A stretch of 64,000 nucleotides of DNA from G963665405 sp963665405 (lineage in GTDB: Bacteria; Chloroflexota; Dehalococcoidia; Lucifugimonadales; G963665405). Below, piece by piece: positions 17,160 through 26,015 of the stretch. The first letter of the stretch is position 1; each line of letters starts with the position of its first letter. The translations under genes and the position numbers were made by a program. The DNA lies in NCBI GenBank assembly GCA_963665405.2, contig CAXXUH010000004.1, positions 744,001 to 808,000 on the forward strand, in the 5' to 3' direction. The notes under the pieces were generated by a model, which was not told where the DNA came from, ran no database searches, and saw only the letters and a program-made list of their open reading frames with translations.

Positions 17160-18134
17160 ATGACAGAGGTTGCGCTCGCCTTCGACATGGGCGGCACGCA
17201 AATGAGAGTCGCCCTTGTCGACCGGGCGGGGCAGATCGTTCACCGAGACGTGGAACCCACGCTGGCGGACCGGGGCAGGGAAGATATTCTCGAACGGATG
17301 ACGGCCTTGCTGAAGAAGGAGGCGGGACGTGCCTCGGCCGACTCTATCGTAGGGATCGGGGCGTCCGTTCCAGCGCCGACCGACACGGCGACGGGAACGA
17401 TATACGAGCCGCCAAATATCCCCGGCTGGGGCGTCTTCTCCCCAACGAAGATTCTCGAGGGCGCTCTCTCCTTGACGACCACCTTCGCGAACGACGCGAA
17501 CCTGGCAGCACTGGCCGAGCACAGGTACGGGGCCGGCCGGGGCTCGCGTCACATCATCTACATGACGATAAGTACCGGAATCGGGGGAGGACTCGTCCTG
17601 AACGATCGGCTGTACCTGGGCAAGGGCGGCTTCGCAGGGGAGCTAGGACACATGACCATCGACCGGAACGGTCCCAGGTGCCAATGCGGCAACTTGGGGT
17701 GTCTGGAGGTCATGGCCTCGGGCACCGGCATCGCCCGGATGGCTCGGGAGCGGCTGGAGTCGGACCCCGGCAGCGAGATGCTCAGTCTGGCCAAGGGCAA
17801 TCCGGGCGGCGTCGACGCCCCCATCGTCTTCCGCGCGGCCAAGTCCGGCGACCGAGCCGCCGTGGAGGTAGTCGACGAGGCCTCGTTCAACCTCGGCATC
17901 GGGATCACCAGCCTGCTCAACATCTTCAACCCCGACATGATCGTCGTCGGCGGAGGAGTCTCGGAAAACCTCGAAATGATGCTGCCGGGGATCAACAGGG
18001 CCGTCCAGGAGCGGGCGATGACGCAGGTACGCGGTCCGGCACCTCTGGTCAGGGCGGCGCTGGGGGACAGCGTGAGCCTCGTCGGAGCCGCGGCCCTCGC
18101 CTTTGCCGTCAGCGACGGCGAGCAGATCGCGTAG
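17160..18134 (+). CDS. ROK-family sugar kinase (glucokinase-like)
   Basis: A 324-residue kinase beginning VALAFDMGGTQMRVALVD, the phosphate-binding motif of the actin-like ATPase fold. The ROK zinc site is visible as CQCGNLGCLEVMASGTG near residue 180, with H in GELGHMTIDRNG providing the fourth ligand. A second adenosine motif, NPDMIVVGGGVSE, lies near the C-terminus. There is no N-terminal helix-turn-helix, so it is an enzyme, not a repressor. ATG at 17160 has GAGGAGG just upstream. It probably phosphorylates glucose or an amino sugar. Confidence 0.9.
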   Translation: MTEVALAFDMGGTQMRVALVDRAGQIVHRDVEPTLADRGREDILERMTALLKKEAGRASADSIVGIGASVPAPTDTATGTIYEPPNIPGWGVFSPTKILEGALSLTTTFANDANLAALAEHRYGAGRGSRHIIYMTISTGIGGGLVLNDRLYLGKGGFAGELGHMTIDRNGPRCQCGNLGCLEVMASGTGIARMARERLESDPGSEMLSLAKGNPGGVDAPIVFRAAKSGDRAAVEVVDEASFNLGIGITSLLNIFNPDMIVVGGGVSENLEMMLPGINRAVQERAMTQVRGPAPLVRAALGDSVSLVGAAALAFAVSDGEQIA

Positions 18135-18646
18135 CAGGGTATCAAAACCCCCTCTCCGCCATCTTCGACCATCCCCTCCGATACGCCCCGATTCATCGGG
18201 GCATCGAGAGTCTCGATGAGCGAAGCATCATCGGACCTGGCCCCCTTCATGGCCAGGAAGGGGGGAGAAATACTATCTGAGGGACACCCTCAGACTCCCG
18301 GGAAAGAAGCTTCGCCCTTCTGCACGCCCCATTTTCTCGCCCCGCTTGAGGCGGCGTGTGTTCGAGAGCCCCGCCCCAAGAGAAATCGTTTGTGATTTCT
18401 GAGGGACACCCTCAGATTCCCGGCAAAGGCGCTTCGCCCTTCTGCACGCCCCATTTTCCCGCCCCGCTTGAGTCGGCGTCTATCCGAGAGCCCAAGAGAA
18501 ATTGTTTGTGATTTCTGAGGGACACCCTCAGACTCCCGGGAAAGAAGCTTCGCCCTTCTGCACGCCCTGTATTCCTTCGGCCAGGGGGTTTTTCCCGCTG
18601 AACGGCTTGAGGGGCCCCGCTGAGGAATGCCGGGAAGAGGGCCTTC
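18135..18646. repeat. Gene-free stretch with three family A repeats
   Basis: Copies at about 18266-18329, 18381-18450 and 18496-18570, all in the same orientation: TCTGAGGGACACCCTCAGA, then CCCGG, AAAG.AGCTTCGCCCTTCTGC and ACGCCCCATTTTC. The last two are linked by CGCCCCGCTTGAG and GAGAGCCC units about 115 bases apart, so this is a short tandem array rather than scattered single copies. Confidence 0.85.
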
Positions 18647-19570
18647 CTAGACCTGAAATCTGAAGGCCAGTGGGTCCGCATCGAACTCGACGTTAAGAAG
18701 AGCCGACTCTGCGGCCTCCTGGATCGCGTCGTCTTCCATCGTCAGGCACTGCTCCAGCGCCCGCTTCGCGAGCGGTCCGCCGATCATCCCGACGCTATGG
18801 ACCGCCGCCACCTGTACCTGCGTGTCCTCGTCGGTGACGAGCCGGATCAGGTCGGGAATCGTCGACTCATCGCCGAGCAACCCTCCGGCGGTCGCGGCCT
18901 CGTAGCGCGTTCCCGGATCGTCGCTGTCCATCTCGACCAGGACCGCGGGCAGCCATCTGGTGTCTGAGCTCTGACCCATCGCGTAGACCGCGCTTTGCGT
19001 CAGCTCGGCGTCGCCACTGTGGTAGGCGGCCTCGATTATCTCGGCGGTGGCCGGGCCCTCGATCGACGCGATCGCCTCTATGGCTCTCCGCCGCACCTCC
19101 AGATCCTCCCCCTCTCTCTCGATCGCGAACACGAGCGCGTCCCGGATCCGGTCCGTGTCCCTGGGGCGAAGCTTGCCCTCCTGCGCCATGATCGCGAACT
19201 TACGGAGGGAAATCCCGGCGGCGGCCCTGACCCGTGGAGACGGGTCCTCCTTGAGCATGCCTATCAGGGGACCGATGATGGACCGGTCGTCGCAGTCCCA
19301 CAGTCCGCGGGCAGCCTTCTCGCGGACCCCCTCATCGCCGTCGTTCAGGCAGAACTTGTAGACGTCGGTGAAGTCGAGCTCGGCGTTGTCCTCGCTCAGG
19401 TCCACCATCCAGGTAAGAAGGTCGAGCTTTCTGGGTGTCGGGACCGGCGGCCACTCTGTGTTGAAGACCGACAGCTCCTCGGCGGACAGGCCCGATAGCC
19501 GGAGAAGCTTGGAGTGCTTTACGGCCTCTTCTTCTTGGCAAAGCTGCTTCAGGTAGTCTTCAAGACTCAC
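18647..19570 (-). CDS. HEAT-repeat protein
   Basis: A 307-residue soluble protein made of repeated helical pairs of about 30-35 residues: VREKAARGLWDCDDRSIIGP, RVRAAAGISLRKFA, EVRRRAIEAIASIEGPATAE, AELTQSAVYAMGQSSDTRWL, GTRYEAATAGGLLGDESTIP, QVQVAAVHSVGMIGGPLAKR. These are HEAT/PBS-lyase-type repeats that form a curved scaffold for protein binding. The N-terminal 90 residues are a separate helical cap. No enzyme motif. Transcribed away from the kelch gene with a 370-base spacer. Partner unknown. Confidence 0.88.
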   Translation of the reverse strand: MSLEDYLKQLCQEEEAVKHSKLLRLSGLSAEELSVFNTEWPPVPTPRKLDLLTWMVDLSEDNAELDFTDVYKFCLNDGDEGVREKAARGLWDCDDRSIIGPLIGMLKEDPSPRVRAAAGISLRKFAIMAQEGKLRPRDTDRIRDALVFAIEREGEDLEVRRRAIEAIASIEGPATAEIIEAAYHSGDAELTQSAVYAMGQSSDTRWLPAVLVEMDSDDPGTRYEAATAGGLLGDESTIPDLIRLVTDEDTQVQVAAVHSVGMIGGPLAKRALEQCLTMEDDAIQEAAESALLNVEFDADPLAFRFQV

Positions 19571-19944
19571 CGGCGGCTCCCGTTAGACCCTGCGGCGGCC
19601 CGACCGCCTGGCGCTGGGGTTTTCGTGGCTCTGGAAACGGGGCTTGATTCGATGGTCACGGGGTCAGGCGACGCGGCGCCGATCTCCGGGGTTTCGCGGC
19701 CTGGCTTGCACGAGTGCTCCACTCGCCTGTCGCGGGCCCCGCTCCACTCTGGCGAAGCGTAACACACCCCGAAACCGAAGTTAGCCGAGAGCCCCCGCCG
19801 TTGTCAAGCGAACCTCGATGCAGACGCAAGATCGCCGCCCCTCCGGGAATCTGCGGTGTGTATAATCCGTGGCGTATCGGCTCTCGAGGGAGCACTGTGA
19901 GGACTATCGGCGCGGCCGCAGCCGCAGGCGGCTGGAGGGAAACC

Positions 19945-20520
19945 ATGGGGCTCCAAGCGACGATTCTGATCCCCAAGCCCCTCGCAGACTTCTTGGCCGG
20001 TTGGTCTTCGGCTGACAGGTCCCTCAAACGGTTCGGATCGGCTGTCGACCGCTGTCCCTACCTCGCTTCGGCCGAGATATTCGACCCGGAGGCCGGGACG
20101 TGGTCGTCGGCCGGGTCGATGTCGGTGGCCCGGGCCTCACACACGGCGACGCTTCTCGCGGACGGCAGGATTCTCGTGACCGGAGGGAGGGGGAAGATCG
20201 CCACCGCCGAGCTCTATGACCCGTCAGACGACACCTGGTCGCCGGGAGGGTCGATGTCCGTTGGGCGCTCCAGTCACACGGCCAGCCTGCTCCCCGACGG
20301 CCGGGTGATGGTGGCCGGTGGCCTGGGAAGGCTGGCCTCTACAGAGCTCTTCGACCCGGTCAGCGGGTCGTGGTCGCCCGGCAGCGTCATGACCGAAGCC
20401 CGGTACGTCCACACGGCCACCGTCTTGCCCGACGGCAGGATACTCATGACCGGAGGCCAGACCACGGAGGACGACGGAGGACGGCATCTCTCCCGTCTCT
20501 CCGAGCTCTTCCGGCCCTAG
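19945..20520 (+). CDS. Kelch-repeat protein, short
   Basis: About 191 residues with three clear kelch units: TWSSAGSMSVARASHTATLL-ADGRILVTGG, TWSPGGSMSVGRSSHTASLL-PDGRVMVAGG and SWSPGSVMTEARYVHTATVL-PDGRILMTGG. Each carries the R-x-x-HTA turn and the double glycine. A full propeller needs six or seven blades; only three and a half are present, so the product must oligomerise or the gene is a fragment. ATG at 19945 follows a GGAGGG site; an upstream GTG at 19897 in frame is an alternative. No signal peptide with this start. Confidence 0.75.
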   Translation: MGLQATILIPKPLADFLAGWSSADRSLKRFGSAVDRCPYLASAEIFDPEAGTWSSAGSMSVARASHTATLLADGRILVTGGRGKIATAELYDPSDDTWSPGGSMSVGRSSHTASLLPDGRVMVAGGLGRLASTELFDPVSGSWSPGSVMTEARYVHTATVLPDGRILMTGGQTTEDDGGRHLSRLSELFRP

Positions 20521-20568
20521 CGCCTGCCCGGTTTGGCCGACAGCATCGTGTTCGGCCTGAGCGCTCGT

Positions 20569-21498
20569 TCACATGATGGCGACGGGATTGACCGGCGAAC
20601 CCGTCCCGCCGATGACGACGAGCGGATTGATGGTCAGCATGAACTCGTAGCGGCCTTCTCGGTGACACTCGGCGGCCAGCACATTGAGAACGGCGGCATC
20701 GACGATGGCGAGACCGTAAGCGTGAATCGCGCCGTGCACGGTCCAGGGAATGCCGTACTCGTTAGGTGTGGAATCCTCCATGTCCCATACCAGTACGGAG
20801 ACGTCGTTGTCGCGCACGAACGGCAGACAGGATGCATGCAGCCCGGGATATCGGGTGTCTTCGTCGAGCGTGCCACCGTAGTGGCCGGTGGCCTGCTCGT
20901 AGCTCTCGCGGCCGCAGTAGACCAGGAGGGCGTCGCCGGGAGTGAGATCGACTCCCTGGGCCCGTCGCGTCTCTTCGAGCTCCCACCCGTGGACGGGTGA
21001 GCTGAGGTCAACCTGAGCGATGCCTCTGTGACGGGGTATGTCCAACAGCACGGCGCGGGTCATGATTCCCTCGCTCATCTGCTCGATACCACCGAACCGC
21101 GCGCCGTCGAACGTGATCTCCTCGGACGGCTCCCTTCCCTCCCACATCCCGTGCTTGTCCCACATGTGGCAGAGCGCGTCGATGTGTGTGATCGAGAAGC
21201 CGTGTTGAAACACGGTCAGGTAGTCGAGGGCGGCGCCGCCGCCGTCTATCCAGGGCATCCGTTTCACGTAGAAGTCCGCAGGTCGAGGGTTGTCAACCGA
21301 CGGCTCCACAGCCAGCGGCCGTGCCAGAGAGAACGCCTTTCCGCTGCGGACCAGTGCCGCCGCCTGGCGGCGCTTTTCTTCGGTGATCAGATTGAGCGTG
21401 CCCGCGCCCGGACGCTCCTTCCAGCGTCCCCAGTTCCGCCTGTCCTTGAGATACGACTCGATCTCAGCTTTGCTGGGGACCTGGCGTTCCGCGGTCAT
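20569..21498 (-). CDS. Cyclase family / kynurenine-formamidase-like hydrolase
   Basis: A 309-residue metal-dependent hydrolase of Pfam Cyclase (PF04199). The metal-binding strand GFSITHIDALCHMWDKHGMW keeps the H-x-D and following H of the HxDxPxH-type signature (alanine-leucine-cysteine replacing the usual residues), and GDALLVYCGRESY and HASCLPFVRDNDVSVLVWDM are also typical. Relatives open isatin, formylkynurenine or cyclic imide rings. The SDR gene in the same direction upstream ends 28 bases before the start and is likely in the same transcript. Confidence 0.88.
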   Translation of the reverse strand: MTAERQVPSKAEIESYLKDRRNWGRWKERPGAGTLNLITEEKRRQAAALVRSGKAFSLARPLAVEPSVDNPRPADFYVKRMPWIDGGGAALDYLTVFQHGFSITHIDALCHMWDKHGMWEGREPSEEITFDGARFGGIEQMSEGIMTRAVLLDIPRHRGIAQVDLSSPVHGWELEETRRAQGVDLTPGDALLVYCGRESYEQATGHYGGTLDEDTRYPGLHASCLPFVRDNDVSVLVWDMEDSTPNEYGIPWTVHGAIHAYGLAIVDAAVLNVLAAECHREGRYEFMLTINPLVVIGGTGSPVNPVAIM

Positions 21499-21525
21499 GA
21501 TGTCCTCCCTGAGCCAGTACGGCTG

Positions 21526-22284
21526 TTACCGGGCGTCGCGTCCCCCGTCGATGACGACCGAGGTTCCCGAGATGTAAGCTGAGTCCTCCGAAACCAGAAA
21601 GAGGATGAGCCTCGCGACCTCCTCGGGCTGCCCCGCCCTCCCAGTCGGGATGGTCTCGACGAAGCTGTCGAACGTGCCGAGCTTGCCTTCGACGTTCTGG
21701 GAGCCCGGCGTGTCTATGAGTCCGGGCAGGATGCAGTTCACGCGCACGCCCATCGGGCGATACTGGCTGCTGGTTACCTTCGTGAGCATCTCGACGCCGG
21801 CCTTGCTGACGGAATAGGGGGCGGAAAAGGTGCCGCCTTCGAGAACGGACGCAGATGAGACGTTGACGATGCTGCCGTGCCCCTGGGCGGCCATGACCGG
21901 CAGGGCGGCCTTCGTACAGAGGAAGACGCCCTTGAGGTTGACGTCCATCACCCTGTCCCATTCCTCCTCGGACACCTCCGCGATACTCGGCGTGTGGACC
22001 TGGCGCCCGGCAGCGTTGACGAGGATGTCCAGCCTTCCGAAGCTGTCGAGGGCGGTCTGTACCATGGCTTCGACCTGCCGCCGGCGGGAGACGTCGGCCT
22101 CGACGAGGACGGCGGTGCCTCCATCTGCGCGGATTGCTTCGACTACACGATCAGCGCTCTCGTGGGTGCGATCCGCGACGACGACTCGCGCGCCTTCGGC
22201 GGCCAGTAGTCTGACGGTGGCCTCTCCGATACCCGAGCCGCCGCCGGTGACGATGGCGACCGCCCCGCCAATTCCGCTCTTCAA
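21526..22284 (-). CDS. Short-chain dehydrogenase/reductase
   Basis: About 252 residues, a classical SDR. The nucleotide motif is VTGGGSGIGEATVRLLAAEG, followed by VVADRTHE (acidic D suggests NAD preference), NAAG, catalytic serine in NVSSASVLEGG and the active-site YSVSKAG. The C-terminus ends SGTSVVIDGGRDAR. TTG at 22284 is chosen because the family begins about ten residues before the glycine motif and longer readings start with arginine-rich non-protein-like sequence; a GAGAGG site precedes it. Probably co-transcribed with the cyclase gene. Confidence 0.88.
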   Translation of the reverse strand: MKSGIGGAVAIVTGGGSGIGEATVRLLAAEGARVVVADRTHESADRVVEAIRADGGTAVLVEADVSRRRQVEAMVQTALDSFGRLDILVNAAGRQVHTPSIAEVSEEEWDRVMDVNLKGVFLCTKAALPVMAAQGHGSIVNVSSASVLEGGTFSAPYSVSKAGVEMLTKVTSSQYRPMGVRVNCILPGLIDTPGSQNVEGKLGTFDSFVETIPTGRAGQPEEVARLILFLVSEDSAYISGTSVVIDGGRDAR

Positions 22285-22534
22285 CTCGACAACCTCTCGT
22301 CCACCCTGCTTGTAGTGCGCAGAGGATATCCCAACGAGCGAGTCAAAGTCGAGCACCTCGCCTCTTGCACGATGCCAGGGACGACCGCGCCAGGGTTGGG
22401 TCCATCGCTGCGGTCGGGACCGGGTCCTTCTCAAGTGCATCTGCCGCCTCGGCGAGACCCGGCCAGAAGGATCGCACATCCTGCCCCACCGGTTGAGGTA
22501 AACTCGGCCTCAGTAACCGAACGGAGGTAGATCG

Positions 22535-22837
22535 ATGAGGCTGACCCCCAGGGAGATGGACCGGACCACGATTTTCACGGTGGCGGAGATGGCGAGAAGA
22601 AGACGCGGGCGGGGTATCAAGCTCAACCACCCGGAGGCGGTGGCGCTCATCTGCGACGAGCTGCTGGAGGAGGCGCGGGCCGGACGGAGCTACGAGGAGG
22701 TCGTGGAGGCGGGCACGCGTGTGCTAGCCAAGAGCGACGTGATGGACGGCGTCCCGGAGCTCGTGAGGCCCATCAAGGTCGAGGCGGGCTTCGAAAGTGG
22801 GACCAAGCTGATCGTCGTCGACGACCCAATCCGGTAG
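22535..22837 (+). CDS. ureA: Urease gamma subunit
   Basis: Encodes 100 residues, the normal length, with MRLTPREMDRTTIFTVAEMA at the start, GIKLNHPEAVALICDELLEE in the middle and DVMDGVPELVRPIKVEAGF towards the end, all characteristic. An AACGGAGG ribosome site precedes the ATG. The subunit packs around the alpha subunit in the urease trimer. First gene of ureABC. Confidence 0.95.
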   Translation: MRLTPREMDRTTIFTVAEMARRRRGRGIKLNHPEAVALICDELLEEARAGRSYEEVVEAGTRVLAKSDVMDGVPELVRPIKVEAGFESGTKLIVVDDPIR

Positions 22838-22872
22838 CGGACCCGAGAAGAATCGGGTGAGAGGAGGAGGCC

Positions 22873-23259
22873 GTGTCAGAAGCCGGTGAGATCATCCCAG
22901 CGGAAGGAACGATCGCGATCAACGAGGGGCGAGAGGGCAGGCGCGTGCGCGTCGAGAACACCTCGAAGAGGACGATCTTCGTGACGTCCCACTACCACTT
23001 CTTCGAGGCAAACAAGGACCTTCTGTTCGACCGCCGGCAAGCCTACGGGATGCGTCTGGACGTGCCCGCGGGTACCGGGGTCGAATGGGGCCCGAACGAG
23101 ACGAAGGAAGTCGAGCTGGTGGCATACGGCGGACGCCGGGCGGTCTTCGGATTCAACGGATTTGTGAACGGCGATCTAGACCGAGTGGACCCGGACGCCG
23201 CCCTGGCACGCTTGAGATCGGCGGGGTTCCAGCATACGGAGGACGACCATGAGGCATGA
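22873..23259 (+). CDS. ureB: Urease beta subunit
   Basis: A 128-residue UreB starting with GTG (SEAGEIIPAEGTIAINEG), including VENTSKRTIFVTSHYHFFEA and GTGVEWGPNETKEVELVAYG. The stretch SHYHFFEAN matches the usual SHFHFFEVN. The ribosome site GAGGAGGAGG is strong. The stop overlaps the ureC start by 11 bases, so the two are coupled. Confidence 0.94.
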   Translation: MSEAGEIIPAEGTIAINEGREGRRVRVENTSKRTIFVTSHYHFFEANKDLLFDRRQAYGMRLDVPAGTGVEWGPNETKEVELVAYGGRRAVFGFNGFVNGDLDRVDPDAALARLRSAGFQHTEDDHEA

Positions 23260-24922
23260 GATCGACCGCAGCCGGTACGCCGAGATGTACGGGCCCACCG
23301 CCGGAGACCGAATCAGACTCGGGGACACGAACCTGATCGTCCAGGTGGAGCGCGACTCCACGAGCTACGGCGACGAGGCGGTCCTGGGCTGGGGCAAGAA
23401 CATCAGGGCCGGTATGTTGATGAGCCACCGTCGCGCGGGCGCGTCGGACCTGGACTACGTCATCGTCGGAGTGGTCGTGATCGACCCGGTCCTGGGCATC
23501 CTGAAGGGCAGCATCGGAGTCAAGGACGGCTTGATTACCGGAGTCGGCCGGGCGGGGAGCAGCGACGTGATGGACGGCGTCGACGTGGCGATCGGCGCCA
23601 ACACCGTCATCATCAACGGGATAGGGCTGATCGCCACCCCCGGCGGGGTGGACAGCCACGTCCATCTGGTCACTCCGAAAGTGATTGAAGCCGCGCTCGC
23701 ATCCGGGCTGACGACGCTCATCGGTGGTGGCATCTTCGACAACGGACCCTTCATCTTGCAGAAGACCTTCGAGGCATTCGAGCATCTGCCGGTCAACCTC
23801 GGCTTGCAGGCGACCGGCAGCGCCACCAGCCCAATCCCCATGGAGGAGAGCGTCGAGGGAGGCGCGTGCGGCTTCAAGATCCATGAAGACACGGGTGCCT
23901 ACAGCGAGGTCATAGACACCTGCCTGCGGGTGGCGGAAGATCACGACGTCTCGGTTGCACTGCACACTGACGGCCTACAGGAGTCGACCGACGTGGCCGG
24001 CACCATCGACGCAATCGACGGCCGGGCCGTGCACGCCTACCACATCGAGGGCGCAGGAGGCGGGCACGCGCCTGACCTTCTGACAATGGTGGCAGTCGAC
24101 AACATCATCCCCTCGTCGACGACGCCGACCGTTCCCTATTCCATTGGAGCGTTCCAGGAACACTTCGCGATGACGTCGATCTGCCACATGTTGGACCGGA
24201 GAATCCCCACGGATGCGGCAGCCTTGGAGAACCGGCTCAGGAGGGAGACCATGGCTGCCGAGGACGTCCTGCACGATCTGGGGGCGATCCCGATCATCAA
24301 CTCGGACTCCCAGGGTATGGGCAGGATCGGCGAGGTCATCTCGCGGACCTGGCAGCTGGCACACAAGATGAAGGCCGAGCGGGGCTCCGCCAATCCTGAG
24401 AACGACAACGACCGAGTTCGACAGTACCTGGCCAAGTACACCATTAACCCGGCCATCACCCATGGGATCGCCGACCACGTGGGCTCGTTGGAGACGGGCA
24501 AGATGGCAGACCTGGTGCTGTGGCGGCCCGCGTTCTTCGGCGTCAAGCCGGAGGTGGTGATGAAGGGAGGCTTCGTCTCGTGGGGCCCGATCGGAGAGGG
24601 AAACGCAACCGTTTGGGGCTCTGAGCCCACCTCCTACGGGCCGATGTTCGGTGGGATCGGGAACGCCCCGGCCTCCCTTGGAGCCTTGTTCGTCTCGCGA
24701 GCGTCCGTCGAGTCGGGCCTGGCGAAACGCCTCCACACCAACAGGAGCCTGGTGGCGGTGCGGAATGCCAGACAGGTCACGAAGAAGGCGATGCTCTTCA
24801 ACGCTCTTAGCCCCAGGGTCGAAGTGGACCCCGGCGCCGGTCAGGTATCGGTCGACGGGACGCGAGTAACCTCCGAGCCGGTGACTGAAGTGCCGCTGAA
24901 CCGCCTGTATCGCCTGACGTGA
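23249..24922 (+). CDS. ureC: Urease alpha (catalytic) subunit, divergent
   Basis: A 557-residue amidohydrolase. All nickel-centre residues are present: H137 and H139 (GGVDSHVH), the carbamylated K210 with H212 (GFKIHED), H239 (ALHTD), H265 (YHIEGAGG) and D353 (NSDSQGMGR). The flap Cys-His is C312-H313, but the usual second His is Met (ICHMLD). Relative to the well-studied enzymes about ten residues are missing after IGGG (IFDNGPF replaces a longer loop containing THATTCTPGPW), and KIHEDWG is KIHEDTG. No ureDEFG genes follow; the next gene is an endonuclease III. It probably hydrolyses urea but is a separate, divergent type. Confidence 0.93.
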   Translation: MRHEIDRSRYAEMYGPTAGDRIRLGDTNLIVQVERDSTSYGDEAVLGWGKNIRAGMLMSHRRAGASDLDYVIVGVVVIDPVLGILKGSIGVKDGLITGVGRAGSSDVMDGVDVAIGANTVIINGIGLIATPGGVDSHVHLVTPKVIEAALASGLTTLIGGGIFDNGPFILQKTFEAFEHLPVNLGLQATGSATSPIPMEESVEGGACGFKIHEDTGAYSEVIDTCLRVAEDHDVSVALHTDGLQESTDVAGTIDAIDGRAVHAYHIEGAGGGHAPDLLTMVAVDNIIPSSTTPTVPYSIGAFQEHFAMTSICHMLDRRIPTDAAALENRLRRETMAAEDVLHDLGAIPIINSDSQGMGRIGEVISRTWQLAHKMKAERGSANPENDNDRVRQYLAKYTINPAITHGIADHVGSLETGKMADLVLWRPAFFGVKPEVVMKGGFVSWGPIGEGNATVWGSEPTSYGPMFGGIGNAPASLGALFVSRASVESGLAKRLHTNRSLVAVRNARQVTKKAMLFNALSPRVEVDPGAGQVSVDGTRVTSEPVTEVPLNRLYRLT

Positions 24923-25011
24923 CTAGGTAGTCCAGCCGCGGCTGCCCCAGGGGCGTCCGGGCTGTTTTCAGAGGCAACCAGCGTCCGCAAGCCACGAGCA
25001 AGGGGAGAAGG

Positions 25012-25701
25012 ATGCCCAAGCGACGCACAGCCGCCCGCAAGCCGACGGTCACCACGGCGGACGTCATGAAGCTTCTAGGTGGGGAATACGGACCCGTCAC
25101 CTGGAGTCCGCGCTACGACCCGGCATCCGAGCTGGTCTACACGATCCTCTCCCAGCACACGTCCGACACGAACTCCACCCGAGCATTCCAGAGCCTCATG
25201 GAGAGCTTCGGTTCGCTGGAGGAGGTCGCGTCCGCTCCCGAGGAAGAGATCGAAGACGCGATACGGATGGGCGGGCTGGCCAGGATAAAGGCCGGCCGGA
25301 TACGAGAGATTCTCCGCCGCATCTCGGACGAGGTCGGCTCCTACGACCTGTCGTTCCTCGGGGAGATGCCGCTCGCCGAGGCAAAGGATTGGCTCAAGGC
25401 GCTGCCCGGCGTCGGTCCCAAGACTGCCGCCATCGTGCTGTGTTTCTCCCTTGGGATGCCCGCGATGCCCGTGGACACTCACATATTCCGGGTGTCGAAG
25501 AGGCTGGGACTCATCGGACCCAAAGTCTCGGCGGATCAGGCACACGACATCCTCGAGCCCAGCGTCGCCCCAAACGACGTGTTTCCGTTTCACATGTACC
25601 TGATCCTGCACGGGCGCCGCGTCTGCAAGGCCCTTCGGCCCCGATGCGGCGAGTGCGTCCTGGCCTGGGGATGTCCATCGCGGCGGCTATTTCAGACATA
25701 G
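25012..25701 (+). CDS. nth: Endonuclease III-like DNA glycosylase
   Basis: A 229-residue HhH-GPD glycosylase. The helix-hairpin-helix and catalytic lysine are LPGVGPKTAAIVL, the catalytic aspartate lies in PVDTHIFRVSKRLGL, and the C-terminus has a complete [4Fe-4S] motif with C-x6-C-x2-C-x5-C (CKALRPRCGECVLAWGC). It removes oxidised pyrimidines and cuts at abasic sites. A basic N-terminal tail precedes the domain. Situated 90 bases after ureC; the link to urease looks accidental. Confidence 0.92.
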   Translation: MPKRRTAARKPTVTTADVMKLLGGEYGPVTWSPRYDPASELVYTILSQHTSDTNSTRAFQSLMESFGSLEEVASAPEEEIEDAIRMGGLARIKAGRIREILRRISDEVGSYDLSFLGEMPLAEAKDWLKALPGVGPKTAAIVLCFSLGMPAMPVDTHIFRVSKRLGLIGPKVSADQAHDILEPSVAPNDVFPFHMYLILHGRRVCKALRPRCGECVLAWGCPSRRLFQT

Positions 25702-26015
25702 TCGGCCGGCATCGATGCGATGAGGTGAATTCGAGAAACCGGTCCAGGGCATCTGTCCCTTCTCCAGGGAGGAGGGCGTGGGGAACCAAGGCTCTCTGCG
25801 CAGGGTCCCGAGGGGTGTTGAAAGACCCTTTCGACCATCCCCCTGGCCCCCTTCCTGGCCAGGAAGGGGGTGGGGAGAAATCGTATCTGAGGGACACCCT
25901 CAGACTCCCGGCAAAGGGGCTTCGCCCCTCTGCACACCCCATATCTCATCATGCTGCCAAGGGGGTCCCTACTTAGAGAATCCCTTCTGAGGCGGGTGGG
26001 ATGGCATCAAAGAGG
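25702..26015. repeat. Gene-free stretch with a family A repeat
   Basis: Holds one family A copy (about 25876-25936: TCTGAGGGACACCCTCAGA, CTCCCGGC, GGGGCTTCGCCCCTCTGCAC) preceded by a TGGCCCCCTTCCTGGCCAGG segment shared with 15735 and 57760. No gene seen. Confidence 0.75.

Noticed and set aside
18266..18570. Three regularly spaced repeats that could be a CRISPR array
   Set aside because: The units are of the dispersed family A found in many other gaps, spacers are unequal and similar to each other, and there is no cas gene in the window.
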